64,000 nt of DNA from Vibrio navarrensis. Lineage in GTDB: Bacteria > Pseudomonadota > Gammaproteobacteria > Enterobacterales > Vibrionaceae. The first letter of the stretch is position 1. The number at the start of each line of letters is the position of its first letter. Positions 1 to 9,297 of this stretch are shown piece after piece. The notes under the pieces were generated by a model. It made no database searches and was not told where the DNA came from. It saw only the letters and a program-made list of their open reading frames with translations. The DNA lies in contig NZ_CP065218.1 in NCBI RefSeq assembly GCF_015767675.1, positions 992,001-1,056,000 of the forward strand, read 5' to 3'. The position numbers and the translations under genes are program-made.

Positions 1-1
1 T

Positions 2-2248
2 GCCTCGTCCGACACGTTGGACAACATCTACAGCGAAGCAAGCTTAAGCCGCGTTCAGGTAGCACTACACCAAGCGGTACAAACGTATCAAGGCGAAGCC
101 GAGCAAGCGCGCGCCATTGAAAACTTGGGTGAGTACGTTCGCGCCGCCTACTACGTTCGTTATAACGCAGGGAACGTGGTTGCTTTTTCTGATGCCCTTG
201 GCCAACGATTCGCTCACACAATCAACGCATTTTTAGCCAACCCTCATGCCCTTGATCAAGGGCGCGAGCAAGTGGGGGCGATGAAAAGTCTCACGCTGAT
301 GGTGGACAACATTAAGCAACTGCCGCTGACCATGGACGCCATGATGCTGGCACTGCAACAGTTCAACCCTGAAACAGCAAAAAATACTCAGTGGGTTGAT
401 GGCCTCAACAACCTGTTCCGCTCAATGGCGGGCCATATCGCCAACGATGCGTTTTATCGCTACCTTGCCAGCCACACCCAACACATCGATACGTTGGAAA
501 AATTCGCCAATGAAAACGCATGGGCGCAGGGTACCGATGCCGATTTTTTGGTGTTTAACGCACTGCGCGAAACGGGCCGTTTGATCGCCAGCCCAGACAA
601 AGCCACTAAACAAAAAGCCGTACAAGTAATGCAACGAGTGATGGCTCGTTATCCATTAGGTAGCGAACACGATAAGTTGTGGCTCGCAGCGGTGGAAATG
701 CTCAGCTACTTCGCACCAGAAGCCTTAAATGGTTTGGATTTGCCGCAAGCGAAGCGCGATCTCGCCGCTCGTGTATTGCCTAACCGCCACGAATGCCAAG
801 GCCCAGCGATCATCCGTTCACAAGATCTCACTCCAGAGCAAGCCGCCAAAGCGTGTGATGTGTTGGCCGCGAAAGAAGCCGATTTCCACCAAGTGGCGAA
901 TACTGGTATGCAGCCGGTGGCGGACGATCACAACCAACGTGTGGAAGTGGCGGTGTTCGCCAGCAAAGACAGCTATGTCGATTACTCCGCGTTTCTGTTT
1001 GGCAACACCACTGACAACGGCGGCCAGTACCTTGAAGGCAACCCGGCCGATGAGCACAACACCGCTCGTTTTGTCGCCTATCGCTACGCTAATGGCGAAG
1101 AACTCTCGATTCTGAACCTAGAGCACGAATACACCCACTACTTGGACGCGCGCTTTAACCAATATGGCTCGTTTAGCGACAACCTCGCTCACGGCTATGT
1201 GGTTTGGTGGCTAGAGGGTTTTGCTGAGTACATGCATTACAAACAGGGCTATCAAGCGGCCATCGAACTGATTGCACAAGGCAAAATGAGCCTCTCGCAA
1301 GTGTTTGCCACCAGCTACTCGCACGATACCAATCGCATTTATCGCTGGGGTTATTTGGCGGTGCGCTTCATGTTGGAAAACCACCCGCAAGAGGTTGAGG
1401 GGCTATTGGCTCTGTCGCGCTCTGGCCAGTTCAAGCAGTGGGCGCAGCAAGTACAAACCCTTGGCCAACAATACGACGGCGAATTTGCTCGCTGGTTAGA
1501 TGGCTTAGAGTTGACGCCAGAAAACCCAGACACCGACCCAGATACGCCAACGGAGCCCAACGATGGTGTGACGCAATTGCTGGCCAATCAAATCATTACC
1601 CTCAGCGGCGAAGCCTACAGTGAGAAGTTGTTCTACGTGGATGTGCCCGCCAACACCACCCACTTTAGCGTAGCCATTGAGGGCGATGGCGATGCGGATC
1701 TCTACATGAGTTACAACCAAGTGGCCCACTATTACGATTTTGAAGTGAGTGAATTTGTCGATGGCAGCAATGAAGAAATTCAGTTTGCCGCCGACGCTTC
1801 TGGCTACGTGAAACCGGGCCGCTACTATCTGAGCGTCACTGGTCGTGGTAGCTACCAAGCCGTGAACCTAACCACAACACTGGACACCGCGGCACCCACA
1901 CCACCAACCCAAGAGCAAGATGACCTTGCGCCAGTGGTGTTGCAATCGGGCCAAGCACAGCATTTGACCGTTCACCAGCAGCGCTACGCCGCGGTGTATG
2001 TCCCAGAGGGCGTGAGCGAAGTGCGCATTTGGCTTAGCGATCTCACCCCTTCAGACAACCAAGGCAACGTAAACCTATACGCTAGCCGTGAACATTGGCC
2101 AACCCCAGAGCAGCACCAGTTTGCATCTCGCTACGCTGGCAACAACCAATACCTCGCGATTCCTGTTGAGCAAGCGGGCTACCTGCATTTCTCACTCAAC
2201 GCGCCACAACAAGGCGATGATGTCGAGATGGTGGTTTACTTCCACTGA
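2..2248 (+). CDS. Secreted M9-family collagenase, 5' end outside window
   Basis: Zinc metalloprotease that cleaves collagen outside the cell. The reading frame is open from base 2, so the true start and signal peptide lie upstream of the window. The visible part holds the M9 catalytic core: an HEYTH zinc motif at 1124-1138, followed by a glutamate in WWLEGFAEY about 25 residues later that fits the third zinc ligand. A proline/threonine-rich linker (about 1515-1560) leads to two C-terminal beta domains of the PPC (bacterial pre-peptidase C-terminal) type, the second ending at the stop. This layout matches Vibrio collagenases such as VvpC, where the C-terminal domains bind collagen. A strong terminator follows 28 bases after the stop. 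Family call is secure; the exact ortholog is inferred. Confidence 0.93.
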   Translation, partial: ASSDTLDNIYSEASLSRVQVALHQAVQTYQGEAEQARAIENLGEYVRAAYYVRYNAGNVVAFSDALGQRFAHTINAFLANPHALDQGREQVGAMKSLTLMVDNIKQLPLTMDAMMLALQQFNPETAKNTQWVDGLNNLFRSMAGHIANDAFYRYLASHTQHIDTLEKFANENAWAQGTDADFLVFNALRETGRLIASPDKATKQKAVQVMQRVMARYPLGSEHDKLWLAAVEMLSYFAPEALNGLDLPQAKRDLAARVLPNRHECQGPAIIRSQDLTPEQAAKACDVLAAKEADFHQVANTGMQPVADDHNQRVEVAVFASKDSYVDYSAFLFGNTTDNGGQYLEGNPADEHNTARFVAYRYANGEELSILNLEHEYTHYLDARFNQYGSFSDNLAHGYVVWWLEGFAEYMHYKQGYQAAIELIAQGKMSLSQVFATSYSHDTNRIYRWGYLAVRFMLENHPQEVEGLLALSRSGQFKQWAQQVQTLGQQYDGEFARWLDGLELTPENPDTDPDTPTEPNDGVTQLLANQIITLSGEAYSEKLFYVDVPANTTHFSVAIEGDGDADLYMSYNQVAHYYDFEVSEFVDGSNEEIQFAADASGYVKPGRYYLSVTGRGSYQAVNLTTTLDTAAPTPPTQEQDDLAPVVLQSGQAQHLTVHQQRYAAVYVPEGVSEVRIWLSDLTPSDNQGNVNLYASREHWPTPEQHQFASRYAGNNQYLAIPVEQAGYLHFSLNAPQQGDDVEMVVYFH

Positions 2249-2276
2249 TCATTAGTTGGAAAGACAAATGAAAAAC

Positions 2277-2303
2277 AAACGCCACCGCAAGGTGGCGTTT
2301 GAG
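2277..2303 (+). terminator. Intrinsic terminator after collagenase
   Basis: Perfect 10-bp stem (AAACGCCACC paired with GGTGGCGTTT) closed by a GCAA tetraloop, located 28 bases after the collagenase stop. Confidence 0.85.
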
Positions 2304-2925
2304 GTTTTAACTTTGCTGTCAACTCAATCTCTGCCTGAGTTTCTCAATTAGTGAGAGTTGTTCAGTGAGTCCGACGTCAAGATAACTGTCGCTTTTATAA
2401 TTATTTCAATGTGCTCGTCAAAACGTGTAAGTTTCTTCTTCCTCTCACGTATCTCTCTGGGCCAGCTGCAAATAGGGTAGAGCGGCTCAGCATTGCTTGG
2501 GTGAGTGCATCGTTGCCCCTCCCATTGTTTGCCCCAAATCGGTCCTTATTTACACATTAATGCAGCCAACTGTTTACACTGTAAAATCGGTGAGATCAAC
2601 GATCTGGCACGGAACATCAAGCGGATACAGTTTGAAGGTGATGGCGAAGCGAACTGCCCAAATTAAACGCGCTTCGGTTGGATGAAGTGCACTTTGCTTT
2701 CTATGCTTATGTCAATACGTCGAGTTGAAGCGATAGCTGTACGAGAAATCATTCCAATATTAAGTGATAAACACCAAGTTTTATTTAGAGCTCAAAATAA
2801 ATATCGCCAAATAATAATAAAGATGATAAATTGCGCAAAATTTTGGTAGGAAGTCACACTTTTTAATATATGGATGTAGGTTGCAATAGCAGTCATTGAT
2901 ACCAAGCAAAGAGGGTAACTCATTC
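2304..2925. other. Long gene-poor stretch between collagenase and chemoreceptor
   Basis: About 620 bases without an intact gene. The middle holds a decayed C-terminal piece of an ETF-ubiquinone oxidoreductase gene (listed separately). The last 200 bases are AT-rich and should hold the promoter of the chemoreceptor; I cannot assign clear hexamers. Nothing else is recognisable. Confidence 0.5.
2530..2666 (+). pseudogene. Remnant of electron-transfer-flavoprotein ubiquinone oxidoreductase C-terminus
   Basis: Reading from 2553 gives HINAANCLHCKIGEINDL, then about 20 residues including FEGDGEANCPN and a stop at 2664. This follows the 4Fe-4S C-terminal segment of ETF-QO, whose family form is close to INAQNCVHCKTCDIKDP, then EGGGGPNYPNM. 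One cluster cysteine is replaced by glycine (CLHCKIG). Just upstream, in another frame, CPKSVLIY (2530-2553) resembles the family CPAGVYEY step, so a frameshift separates the two pieces. No flavin domain is visible upstream. I infer a decayed gene end left by an old deletion. The match rests on a short stretch and was made from memory of the family. Confidence 0.55.
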
Positions 2926-4557
2926 ATGTTTATTAAAAATCTATCCATCGGCAAGAAAATCGCAGCCGCTTTTTCAATTATAGCCATCATCAATATCGCA
3001 TTCGGGATATTTTTGTCTACAGAGCTCAAAACGGTTAAGTCTGAGCTATTAAACTACACCGATGACACCCTGCCCGCGATGGAAAAAGTGGATGCGGTAC
3101 GAGATAAAATCTCTTATTGGCGTCGTACTCAATTTGCTGTGTTAGCGATGCACGACGAAAACCAAATCAAACAGACCATCACACGTAATGAAGGCATTCG
3201 TCGAGAGATCGAAACGGAACTTGCCGCGTATGGCAAAAGCGTTTGGCCGGGTGAAGAAGAGCAAACCTACAACCGTTTAATGTCACTTTGGAGTGGTTAC
3301 CTCAGCACCATGGATAAGTTTAACGACGCATTGCTTGCAGGCGACAAAGAACTCGCTTATCCAATCCTCATCAACTCACTGTCGACCTTTGAATCGATTG
3401 AAGCGGAAGTGAACAAGCTGGTCGCGATTCTCAAAGGTGCAATGGACAGCAACAAGACGAAAATTTTGTTGTCTGTTAACGGCCTGAACACCACTGCCGT
3501 TATCAGCAATATCGCTATCTTCGCTGTTATGGTGATCATGACACTGCTATTAACTCGTATCATTTGTGGGCCACTGAATATTGTTGTTCGTCAGGCGAAC
3601 GCTATTGCACGTGGTGACCTGTCGCAAGAGCTCGACCGTAAGGCGATCGGTAACGATGAGTTGGGCGAGCTGGCGGACGCAACTATCAAGATGCAAGACG
3701 ATCTACGCCAAGTGATCGATAATGTGATTGCCGCTGTAACCCAATTAAGCAGTGCAGTAGAAGAGATGACACAGATTTCTGAAATCTCAGCTTCTGGCAT
3801 GAAGGATCAACAAACGCAGGTGACATTGGTTGCAACCGCAATGACTGAAATGAAAGCCGCAGTGGCAGACGTTGCACGCAATACCGAAGACTCTGCATCG
3901 CAAGCGTACGACGCAAATCGCCGTACGCAAGAAGGCGCGAAAGAGACGCATCAAATGGTGGTGTCAATCGAAGAAGTAGCCGACATCATTGGCAAAGCGG
4001 GCGACACGGTGGCCGAGCTTGAAGCGCAATCGAACCAGATCAACGTGGTGGTGGATGTGATTCGTGGTATTGCCGACCAAACCAACCTCTTGGCACTGAA
4101 CGCAGCGATTGAGGCGGCTCGCGCTGGCGAATCTGGCCGTGGCTTTGCGGTGGTTGCCGATGAAGTGAGAACCTTGGCAGGCCGCACTCAAGATTCAACT
4201 GGTGAAATCACCGCAATCATCGAGAAACTGCAGGAATTGGCAAAACAAGCAAAACACGCGACCGAGGAATCAAGATCCAGCATTGATGCTTGTGTTGAGC
4301 AAGGCAACAACGCACAAAAGTTAATCGGCTCGATTGAAAAGTCCATCGCCAACATTGCGGACATGGGGGCGCAAATTGCCACCGCATGTGGACAACAAGA
4401 TTCCGTTGCCGAAGAACTCAGCCGCAATATAGAAAACATCCACATGGCCTCGCAAGAAGTCGCGCAAGGGTCGCAGCAAACCGCGCAAGCGTGCCGTGAA
4501 TTGACTCAACTTTCCGTCTCGCTGCAAGACGTCATGAGTCGCTTTAAATTGAATTAA
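2926..4557 (+). CDS. Methyl-accepting chemotaxis protein
   Basis: Transmembrane chemoreceptor of about 543 residues that signals to CheA/CheW. The ATG at 2926 is preferred over the TTG at 2896 because GAGGG lies about 10 bases upstream and the protein then begins with MFIKNLSIGKKIAAAF, a usual receptor start. Order: transmembrane segment about 10-31; a periplasmic helical region about 32-186 of the four-helix-bundle type; second transmembrane segment about 187-210; HAMP about 211-265; cytoplasmic signalling domain to the end. The conserved hairpin tip (IEAARAGESGRGFAVVADEV) lies near residues 391-412. The C-terminus (SRFKLN) lacks a CheR-binding pentapeptide. The ligand is unknown; the next gene is a periplasmic amino-acid racemase, but a terminator separates them. 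Confidence 0.93.
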   Translation: MFIKNLSIGKKIAAAFSIIAIINIAFGIFLSTELKTVKSELLNYTDDTLPAMEKVDAVRDKISYWRRTQFAVLAMHDENQIKQTITRNEGIRREIETELAAYGKSVWPGEEEQTYNRLMSLWSGYLSTMDKFNDALLAGDKELAYPILINSLSTFESIEAEVNKLVAILKGAMDSNKTKILLSVNGLNTTAVISNIAIFAVMVIMTLLLTRIICGPLNIVVRQANAIARGDLSQELDRKAIGNDELGELADATIKMQDDLRQVIDNVIAAVTQLSSAVEEMTQISEISASGMKDQQTQVTLVATAMTEMKAAVADVARNTEDSASQAYDANRRTQEGAKETHQMVVSIEEVADIIGKAGDTVAELEAQSNQINVVVDVIRGIADQTNLLALNAAIEAARAGESGRGFAVVADEVRTLAGRTQDSTGEITAIIEKLQELAKQAKHATEESRSSIDACVEQGNNAQKLIGSIEKSIANIADMGAQIATACGQQDSVAEELSRNIENIHMASQEVAQGSQQTAQACRELTQLSVSLQDVMSRFKLN

Positions 4558-4565
4558 TACAACCG

Positions 4566-4592
4566 CCCCAGCCTGAGTGCTGGGGTATTTCT
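4566..4592 (+). terminator. Terminator between chemoreceptor and racemase
   Basis: Stem CCCCAGC / GCTGGGG (4566-4572 and 4579-4585) with a 6-base loop, then TATTTCTT. Confidence 0.75.
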
Positions 4593-4604
4593 TAGGGAAA
4601 TAAC

Positions 4605-5831
4605 ATGAACTTTAAAAAGACCCTTCTGTCTATTGCCATCGCCAGCGCCAGTCTCACTCCGGCTTTCTCTTACAGCGCACCTCTCTTACTCGATAGTACG
4701 GTTCACCAAACCAGCCAAATAGCCGGGGCCAATGCTTGGCTCGAAATCAGCCTCGGCCAATTCAAAAGCAACATTGAACAATTTAAATCGCACATAGCCC
4801 CAAAAACTAAAATTTGTGCGGTGATGAAAGCCGACGCTTATGGCAACGGAATTCGTGGTTTGATGCCAACCATTCTTGAACAACAGATTCCCTGCGTGGC
4901 GATCGCCAGTAATGCGGAGGCTAAATTAGTTCGAGAAAGTGGCTTCACCGGACAACTGATGCGTGTTCGCTCAGCAAGTTACAGTGAAATTGAGCAAGGT
5001 CTGGATCTTCAAATCGAGGAGTTGATCGGCAGCGAGCAACAAGCGCGTGACTTATCGGCGCTGGCCGAAAAGCACAAGCAAACCATCAAGGTTCACCTTG
5101 CTCTTAACGACGGTGGCATGGGCCGTAATGGCATTGATATGAGCACCGAACGTGGACAAAAAGAAGCAGTCGCCATTGCAACACACCCTTCGGTTGCCGT
5201 GGTCGGTATCATGACCCATTTTCCGAATTACAATGCAGAAGAGGTACGAACAAAGCTAAAAAGCTTTAACCAACATGCACAATGGTTAATGGAAAGTGCA
5301 GGGCTAAAACGTGAAGCGATCACCCTACATGTGGCCAATTCCTACACGGCGTTGAATGTCCCTGAAGCCCAGTTGGATATGGTTCGTCCGGGTGGTGTGC
5401 TCTATGGCGATCTCCCTACCAACCCTGAGTACCCTTCTATTTTGGCGTTTAAAACCCGCGTTGTTTCACTTCATTCGCTTCCGGCAGGCAGCACGGTGGG
5501 TTACGACAGCACGTTTACCACGGAAGATGACGCAGTGATGGCAAACCTCACGGTCGGCTATTCCGATGGCTACCCACGGAAAATGGGCAACAAAGCGCAA
5601 GTGCTGATCAACGGCCAACGCGCCAATGTGGTGGGCGTTGCTTCAATGAATACTACGATGGTGGATGTGTCCAAGATCAAAGGCGTGTTGCCCGGCGATG
5701 AGGTGACGCTCTTTGGCGCTGAAAAAAACCAGCACATCTCTGTAGGTGAAATGGAAGAAAACGCCGAGGTGATTTTCCCAGAGCTTTATACCATTTGGGG
5801 CACCAGCAACCCGCGTTTCTACGTTAAATAG
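4605..5831 (+). CDS. bsr: Periplasmic broad-specificity amino-acid racemase (Bsr type)
   Basis: PLP-dependent racemase of the alanine-racemase fold, exported to the periplasm, that converts several L-amino acids to D-forms released into the medium or built into peptidoglycan. An N-terminal signal peptide ([25 protein letters not shown]) is visible, which housekeeping alanine racemases lack. The PLP lysine is K75 in [10 protein letters not shown] and the second catalytic base fits Y300 in VGYDSTF; the SYTAL and [10 protein letters not shown] motifs follow the fold. Length 408 matches Vibrio BsrV (about 407). GGGA lies 7 bases before the ATG. It stands alone between a terminator and a convergent AraC gene. 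Confidence 0.9.
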   Translation: MNFKKTLLSIAIASASLTPAFSYSAPLLLDSTVHQTSQIAGANAWLEISLGQFKSNIEQFKSHIAPKTKICAVMKADAYGNGIRGLMPTILEQQIPCVAIASNAEAKLVRESGFTGQLMRVRSASYSEIEQGLDLQIEELIGSEQQARDLSALAEKHKQTIKVHLALNDGGMGRNGIDMSTERGQKEAVAIATHPSVAVVGIMTHFPNYNAEEVRTKLKSFNQHAQWLMESAGLKREAITLHVANSYTALNVPEAQLDMVRPGGVLYGDLPTNPEYPSILAFKTRVVSLHSLPAGSTVGYDSTFTTEDDAVMANLTVGYSDGYPRKMGNKAQVLINGQRANVVGVASMNTTMVDVSKIKGVLPGDEVTLFGAEKNQHISVGEMEENAEVIFPELYTIWGTSNPRFYVK

Positions 5832-5917
5832 TCAATTCTGTCATTTACGTTTAGCTATCTTTTGTTGCTCGACTTGTCGTCAGTTAAATAACCCACAGCA
5901 ACGACAGAATAACCACG

Positions 5918-6715
5918 TTACTTTTGAGCATACTCTTGAGGTGTACAACCAAACATCTCTTTAAAAGAAGAGATAAAACTGCTCACGCTGCTATAGCCTA
6001 ATTCATGCGCAACCAGTGTTGTCTTAGCACCCTGAGTAATTTTCTCCAGAGAATTCATCAAACGAAAGCGGCTGCGCCATTGACGAAATGTTAGCCCCGT
6101 TTCTGCTTTAAACAATCGTTCAATAGTACGAACACTGGCTCCAACCTCTGTTGCTAATTGCTCAAGCAGCAGTGATTGCTCTGGCTGATTCACAATAAGG
6201 CTGATCAGGCGTTGCAGACGAGGATCATGCCCGGATGGAATATACAGTTCTAATGCTGGTAAAGATTCAAGCTCATCAAGGGCGACTAAGCCTAGGTGAT
6301 GGGCTCTTTTTTGGGTGAGCTCCCCCGCATTTTCTGTCAGCCTGAGTATCACTTCTCTCATTAACGAGCTCATTTTTAACATGACGACTTTATCGGAGTT
6401 TTGACGTACACAAAACGAGGGGTCAATGTATAAATTACGAGTTTGTGTCGCGGTTTCATTACTTACTTGATGGTAATGACCGCCCGGAATCCATACCGCA
6501 TGGGTTGTCGGGACCACCCAAACCGCCTTTTCGCTGGTCACTCGTAATATTCCTTTCGCACTCCATAGCAGCTGTCCTCGCGGATGGGCGTGGGGCTCGA
6601 TAGCTGACTCGGCGACCATGCTGCGGCAATGAGTAAGCACTGGCCGTGTTGGATCCAAAATAAAGGCAACATCGCTGGGTGATAACATTGCTGTGTGAGG
6701 AGTTTGTTTTGACAT
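5918..6715 (-). CDS. AraC-family transcriptional regulator with cupin sensor domain
   Basis: Regulator of 265 residues. The N-terminal half is a cupin-type domain (HAHPRGQLLWSAKGILRV, then PTTHAVWIPGGHYHQV), as in NimR/YdeC-like AraC proteins. The C-terminal half (about 165-265) is the double helix-turn-helix: LEQLATEVGASVRTIERLFKAET and a second helix pair ending with GCTPQEY. It lies convergent to the racemase and upstream of nothing on its own strand, so its target cannot be read from context; proteins with this layout often control a nearby exporter or their own gene. Confidence 0.85.
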   Translation of the reverse strand: MSKQTPHTAMLSPSDVAFILDPTRPVLTHCRSMVAESAIEPHAHPRGQLLWSAKGILRVTSEKAVWVVPTTHAVWIPGGHYHQVSNETATQTRNLYIDPSFCVRQNSDKVVMLKMSSLMREVILRLTENAGELTQKRAHHLGLVALDELESLPALELYIPSGHDPRLQRLISLIVNQPEQSLLLEQLATEVGASVRTIERLFKAETGLTFRQWRSRFRLMNSLEKITQGAKTTLVAHELGYSSVSSFISSFKEMFGCTPQEYAQK

Positions 6716-6849
6716 CCGGTCTCATTAAAACGTATCAAAATAGGTATTTTAGGAATGACTCATGAACATTGCTAGAGTCCTGAAGCGTACTCTTTAGCAG
6801 TGAACTCTTACGGTGGAAGATAGGTGCTGAAGGCTTTCACTACTACTGC

Positions 6850-6882
6850 CTATAAAACGGGGCTAACGGCTCGTTAACCCCG
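6850..6882 (-). terminator. Terminator after dps
   Basis: On the minus strand an 11-bp stem with one G-T pair (6858-6868 with 6872-6882, loop AGC) is followed by TTTTATA. It ends the dps transcript. Confidence 0.8.
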
Positions 6883-6900
6883 TCAGGCGATAAACGTGAT

Positions 6901-7374
6901 CTAGGCAACCAACATCGCTCTTAACATCCATGCTGTTTTTTCGTGAACACGCATACGATCGGAAATCAGTGCTGCTGACGATTCATCATTGGCGTCTTGA
7001 GCAATGGTGAGTATCTCACGGCAAGTTCTAATCACCTGTTCGTGGCTTTGCGTAAGAATTTTAACCATCTCCATGGCGGGCGGGATATCTTCCACTTCTT
7101 TGATCGAAGTGAGTGCGGCTAGAGATTTATAAGTGCCTGGTGCGACAATATTTAATGAACGAATGCGTTCAGCAATGTCATCCACGGCGGTTGCAAGCTC
7201 GGTGTAATGCTCTTCAAACATCAGGTGCAGATCGCGGAACTGTCGACCGGTTACGTTCCAATGAAAATTGTGAGTTTGCAGATAAAGTGTGTAAGAGTCG
7301 GCCAATAAGCGCTTTAAGCCTTCAGCAATGGCAATGCGGTCAGCTTCATTAATTCCAATATTGATAGTATCCAT
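6901..7374 (-). CDS. dps: Dps-family ferritin-like DNA-protection protein
   Basis: Twelve-subunit mini-ferritin that oxidises and stores iron and protects DNA during starvation and peroxide stress. The start at 7374 ([13 protein letters not shown], 157 residues) is chosen because AAGGAG lies 5 bases upstream; an in-frame start further upstream has no ribosome site. The ferroxidase signature is present: [23 protein letters not shown], with H and H/E/D ligands, then [11 protein letters not shown]. Own terminator downstream, so monocistronic. Expression is probably under oxidative or stationary-phase control, but I cannot identify an OxyR site. Confidence 0.93.
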   Translation of the reverse strand: MDTINIGINEADRIAIAEGLKRLLADSYTLYLQTHNFHWNVTGRQFRDLHLMFEEHYTELATAVDDIAERIRSLNIVAPGTYKSLAALTSIKEVEDIPPAMEMVKILTQSHEQVIRTCREILTIAQDANDESSAALISDRMRVHEKTAWMLRAMLVA

Positions 7375-7385
7375 ATTGACTCCTT

Positions 7386-7721
7386 GATTTATTAATAACA
7401 TTCAGGCTCGGTACACAAGTATAGAAAAATCGATCGAGCATCCTTTTTGAATCTACTTATGCAGCAAAGTCCATAGGTAATGACTCTATAATAGTTCATT
7501 TGGTAAAAAAACCACTTGTCGTAATAGGAATGTGTTTTGTCATATTTCTGGATAAAAACGTCAGTCGGATAGGCGTATATTAGATTCAACGATAGATCAT
7601 CGCTGCCACATTCTTCATTGAGAGCAACAAAGCCGGGGTATTCATGTGGTGGTGAATAGATCTTCATCACAATTGGTGTTAGTGCGATATTGCGACAACC
7701 TACCGACTGAAAAGGCTTGAT
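7386..7721. other. Divergent region between dps and TDT transporter gene
   Basis: About 335 bases holding promoters for both divergent genes. A 92-codon minus-strand frame (7392-7670) crosses it but starts with GTG-ATG, has no ribosome site and overlaps the dps leader; I do not accept it as a gene. No operator is obvious. Confidence 0.4.
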
Positions 7722-8702
7722 ATGAAAGACGTCTCTACTAAACAGATATCCTCAATGGAGGAAGAAAGCCGATTGGTACATTTCCCTATCTCCATGTTTT
7801 CCATCGTTATGGGGTTGAGCGGCTTATCAATTGCATGGCAAAAAGCGCTTGGGACATCCTTTCCTGTGATAACCACCTTTAGCAGTATTTTGGCAACGAC
7901 TGTCATGCTGCTGGTGAGCGCACTCTATTTACTAAAAATCACGCGTTATCCAAATGCAGTGATAGCAGAAACAAAGCATCCAATAAAAATTAATTTTTTT
8001 GCTGCTTTTTCTATTAGCCTTTTACTTCTCTCAGTCGTTTGGCACAGATTCGAATCGCTCTCCTATGTTTTGTGGGGGCTCGGCGCGGTGGTTCAGTTAT
8101 CGCTAACCTTGCTGGTTATGCATAGCTGGATACACCATGATCACTATCGGCTAGAGCACGCAAACCCGAGTTGGTTCATCCCTGTTGTTGGCAATATTAT
8201 TGCTCCAATCACCGGGGCTAAGCTGGGTTTTATCGAAATAAGCTGGTTCTTTTTCGGCGTTGGTATCGTCTTCTGGTTGGTATTATTAACCATCATCATT
8301 AACCGTTTAATTTTTCATGAGGCTCTGCCAGCGCGTTTCAAACCTATGCTGTTTATCTTGTTAGCGCCTCCATCGATTGGTTTTGTGTCTTATAGCTCAT
8401 TGGTTCCAGAGTTGACCGATTTTTCAAGAATACTCATCTCTGTTGCACTATTCACCGCTATTTTGCTGGCGCTCAACATTAATCAGTTTCGAAAAAGTGG
8501 CTTTTTTCTCTCTTCATGGGCGTACTCATTTCCGGTGGCGGCTTTTAATGTAGCTCTATTTCGATATGCAGAGTTAACGCTGTCACCCATAGGCTTTTAC
8601 ATTGGCGTTGCCTTATTGGGGGGCCTGACGCTACTCGTTTTGTGGCTGTCGTTTAATACACTCAAAGCAATAAAGGCTGGTGAAATATGCAAGCCGGAAT
8701 AA
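7722..8702 (+). CDS. TDT-family (TehA/SLAC1-like) membrane transporter
   Basis: Integral membrane protein of 326 residues with about ten hydrophobic segments. The HFPISMFSIVMGLSGLSIAW opening and the PVVGNIIAPITGAKLGF stretch in the middle are typical of the tellurite-resistance/dicarboxylate transporter family, which includes TehA and the SLAC1 anion channels. Members move anions or small acids, or affect tellurite tolerance; the substrate here is not evident. AAGG lies 9 bases before the start. A carboxymuconolactone-decarboxylase-like gene follows 32 bases downstream, so the two are likely co-transcribed. Confidence 0.8.
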   Translation: MKDVSTKQISSMEEESRLVHFPISMFSIVMGLSGLSIAWQKALGTSFPVITTFSSILATTVMLLVSALYLLKITRYPNAVIAETKHPIKINFFAAFSISLLLLSVVWHRFESLSYVLWGLGAVVQLSLTLLVMHSWIHHDHYRLEHANPSWFIPVVGNIIAPITGAKLGFIEISWFFFGVGIVFWLVLLTIIINRLIFHEALPARFKPMLFILLAPPSIGFVSYSSLVPELTDFSRILISVALFTAILLALNINQFRKSGFFLSSWAYSFPVAAFNVALFRYAELTLSPIGFYIGVALLGGLTLLVLWLSFNTLKAIKAGEICKPE

Positions 8703-8734
8703 ACGAAATTTAGGTATATCAGTGAGGAAGAATC

Positions 8735-9076
8735 ATGAACAAAAGTTATAAAGAGATTAATCAGCAACAACGCAAATTAGGGTCGGCTTTTCGGAAAGAG
8801 AGCCCTGACACGCTTAATGCTTTCCTAAGCCTTCATAAAGCGGCATTTGCATCAGGTGCAATGGAAACAAAATATAAAGAACTGATTGCGGTGGCTATTG
8901 CTATCAATGTCCGTTGTGACGGTTGTATTGGTTCTCACGTTGAAGCCGCTGTTAAAGCAGGCGCTTGCAGAGAGGAGTTGGTTGAGACGATTAATGTGGC
9001 TATTTTGATGGGAGGTGGCCCTGCTGTGATTTATGGAACACAAGCGCTGGCTGCGGTGGATGAGTTTTGTGAATAA
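8735..9076 (+). CDS. Carboxymuconolactone-decarboxylase / AhpD-like protein
   Basis: Small protein of 113 residues of the CMD fold. The CXXC pair with downstream histidine (CDGCIGSHVEAAVKAGA, about residues 59-75) is the AhpD-type peroxidatic motif, and EELVETINVAILMGGGPAVIYG is the conserved helix of the family. Such proteins reduce peroxides or act as thiol-linked partners of redox enzymes. GAGGAAG sits 7 bases before the ATG. Position after the TDT transporter and near dps suggests a redox role, which is inference. Confidence 0.85.
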   Translation: MNKSYKEINQQQRKLGSAFRKESPDTLNAFLSLHKAAFASGAMETKYKELIAVAIAINVRCDGCIGSHVEAAVKAGACREELVETINVAILMGGGPAVIYGTQALAAVDEFCE

Positions 9077-9297
9077 TCCAAAGCAATGGAGTAGATGAAT
9101 GATAGGAGAAAGGAGAAGATGATCTATCGCCGTTCAATGTAAATATACTGCTTGCAATATCAGAAGAGTCATTAATCGGCGTGGTGAGCTCCCAACTCCA
9201 TCAAAAATCAAGCATCTTCAATGATCATGCACATGGTTGTGTGCTATCTTTTTTAGCAATCTCTAATATAGATAAGATGATTCATACGGAGCATGGC

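Noticed and set aside
2781..3029. 82-codon minus-strand frame at the chemoreceptor start
   Set aside because: Antisense to the receptor leader and first helix; no ribosome site.
7392..7670. 92-codon minus-strand frame between dps and the TDT gene
   Set aside because: No ribosome site, overlaps the dps leader, amino-acid content (many Tyr, Cys) unlike a coding gene; no family resemblance.
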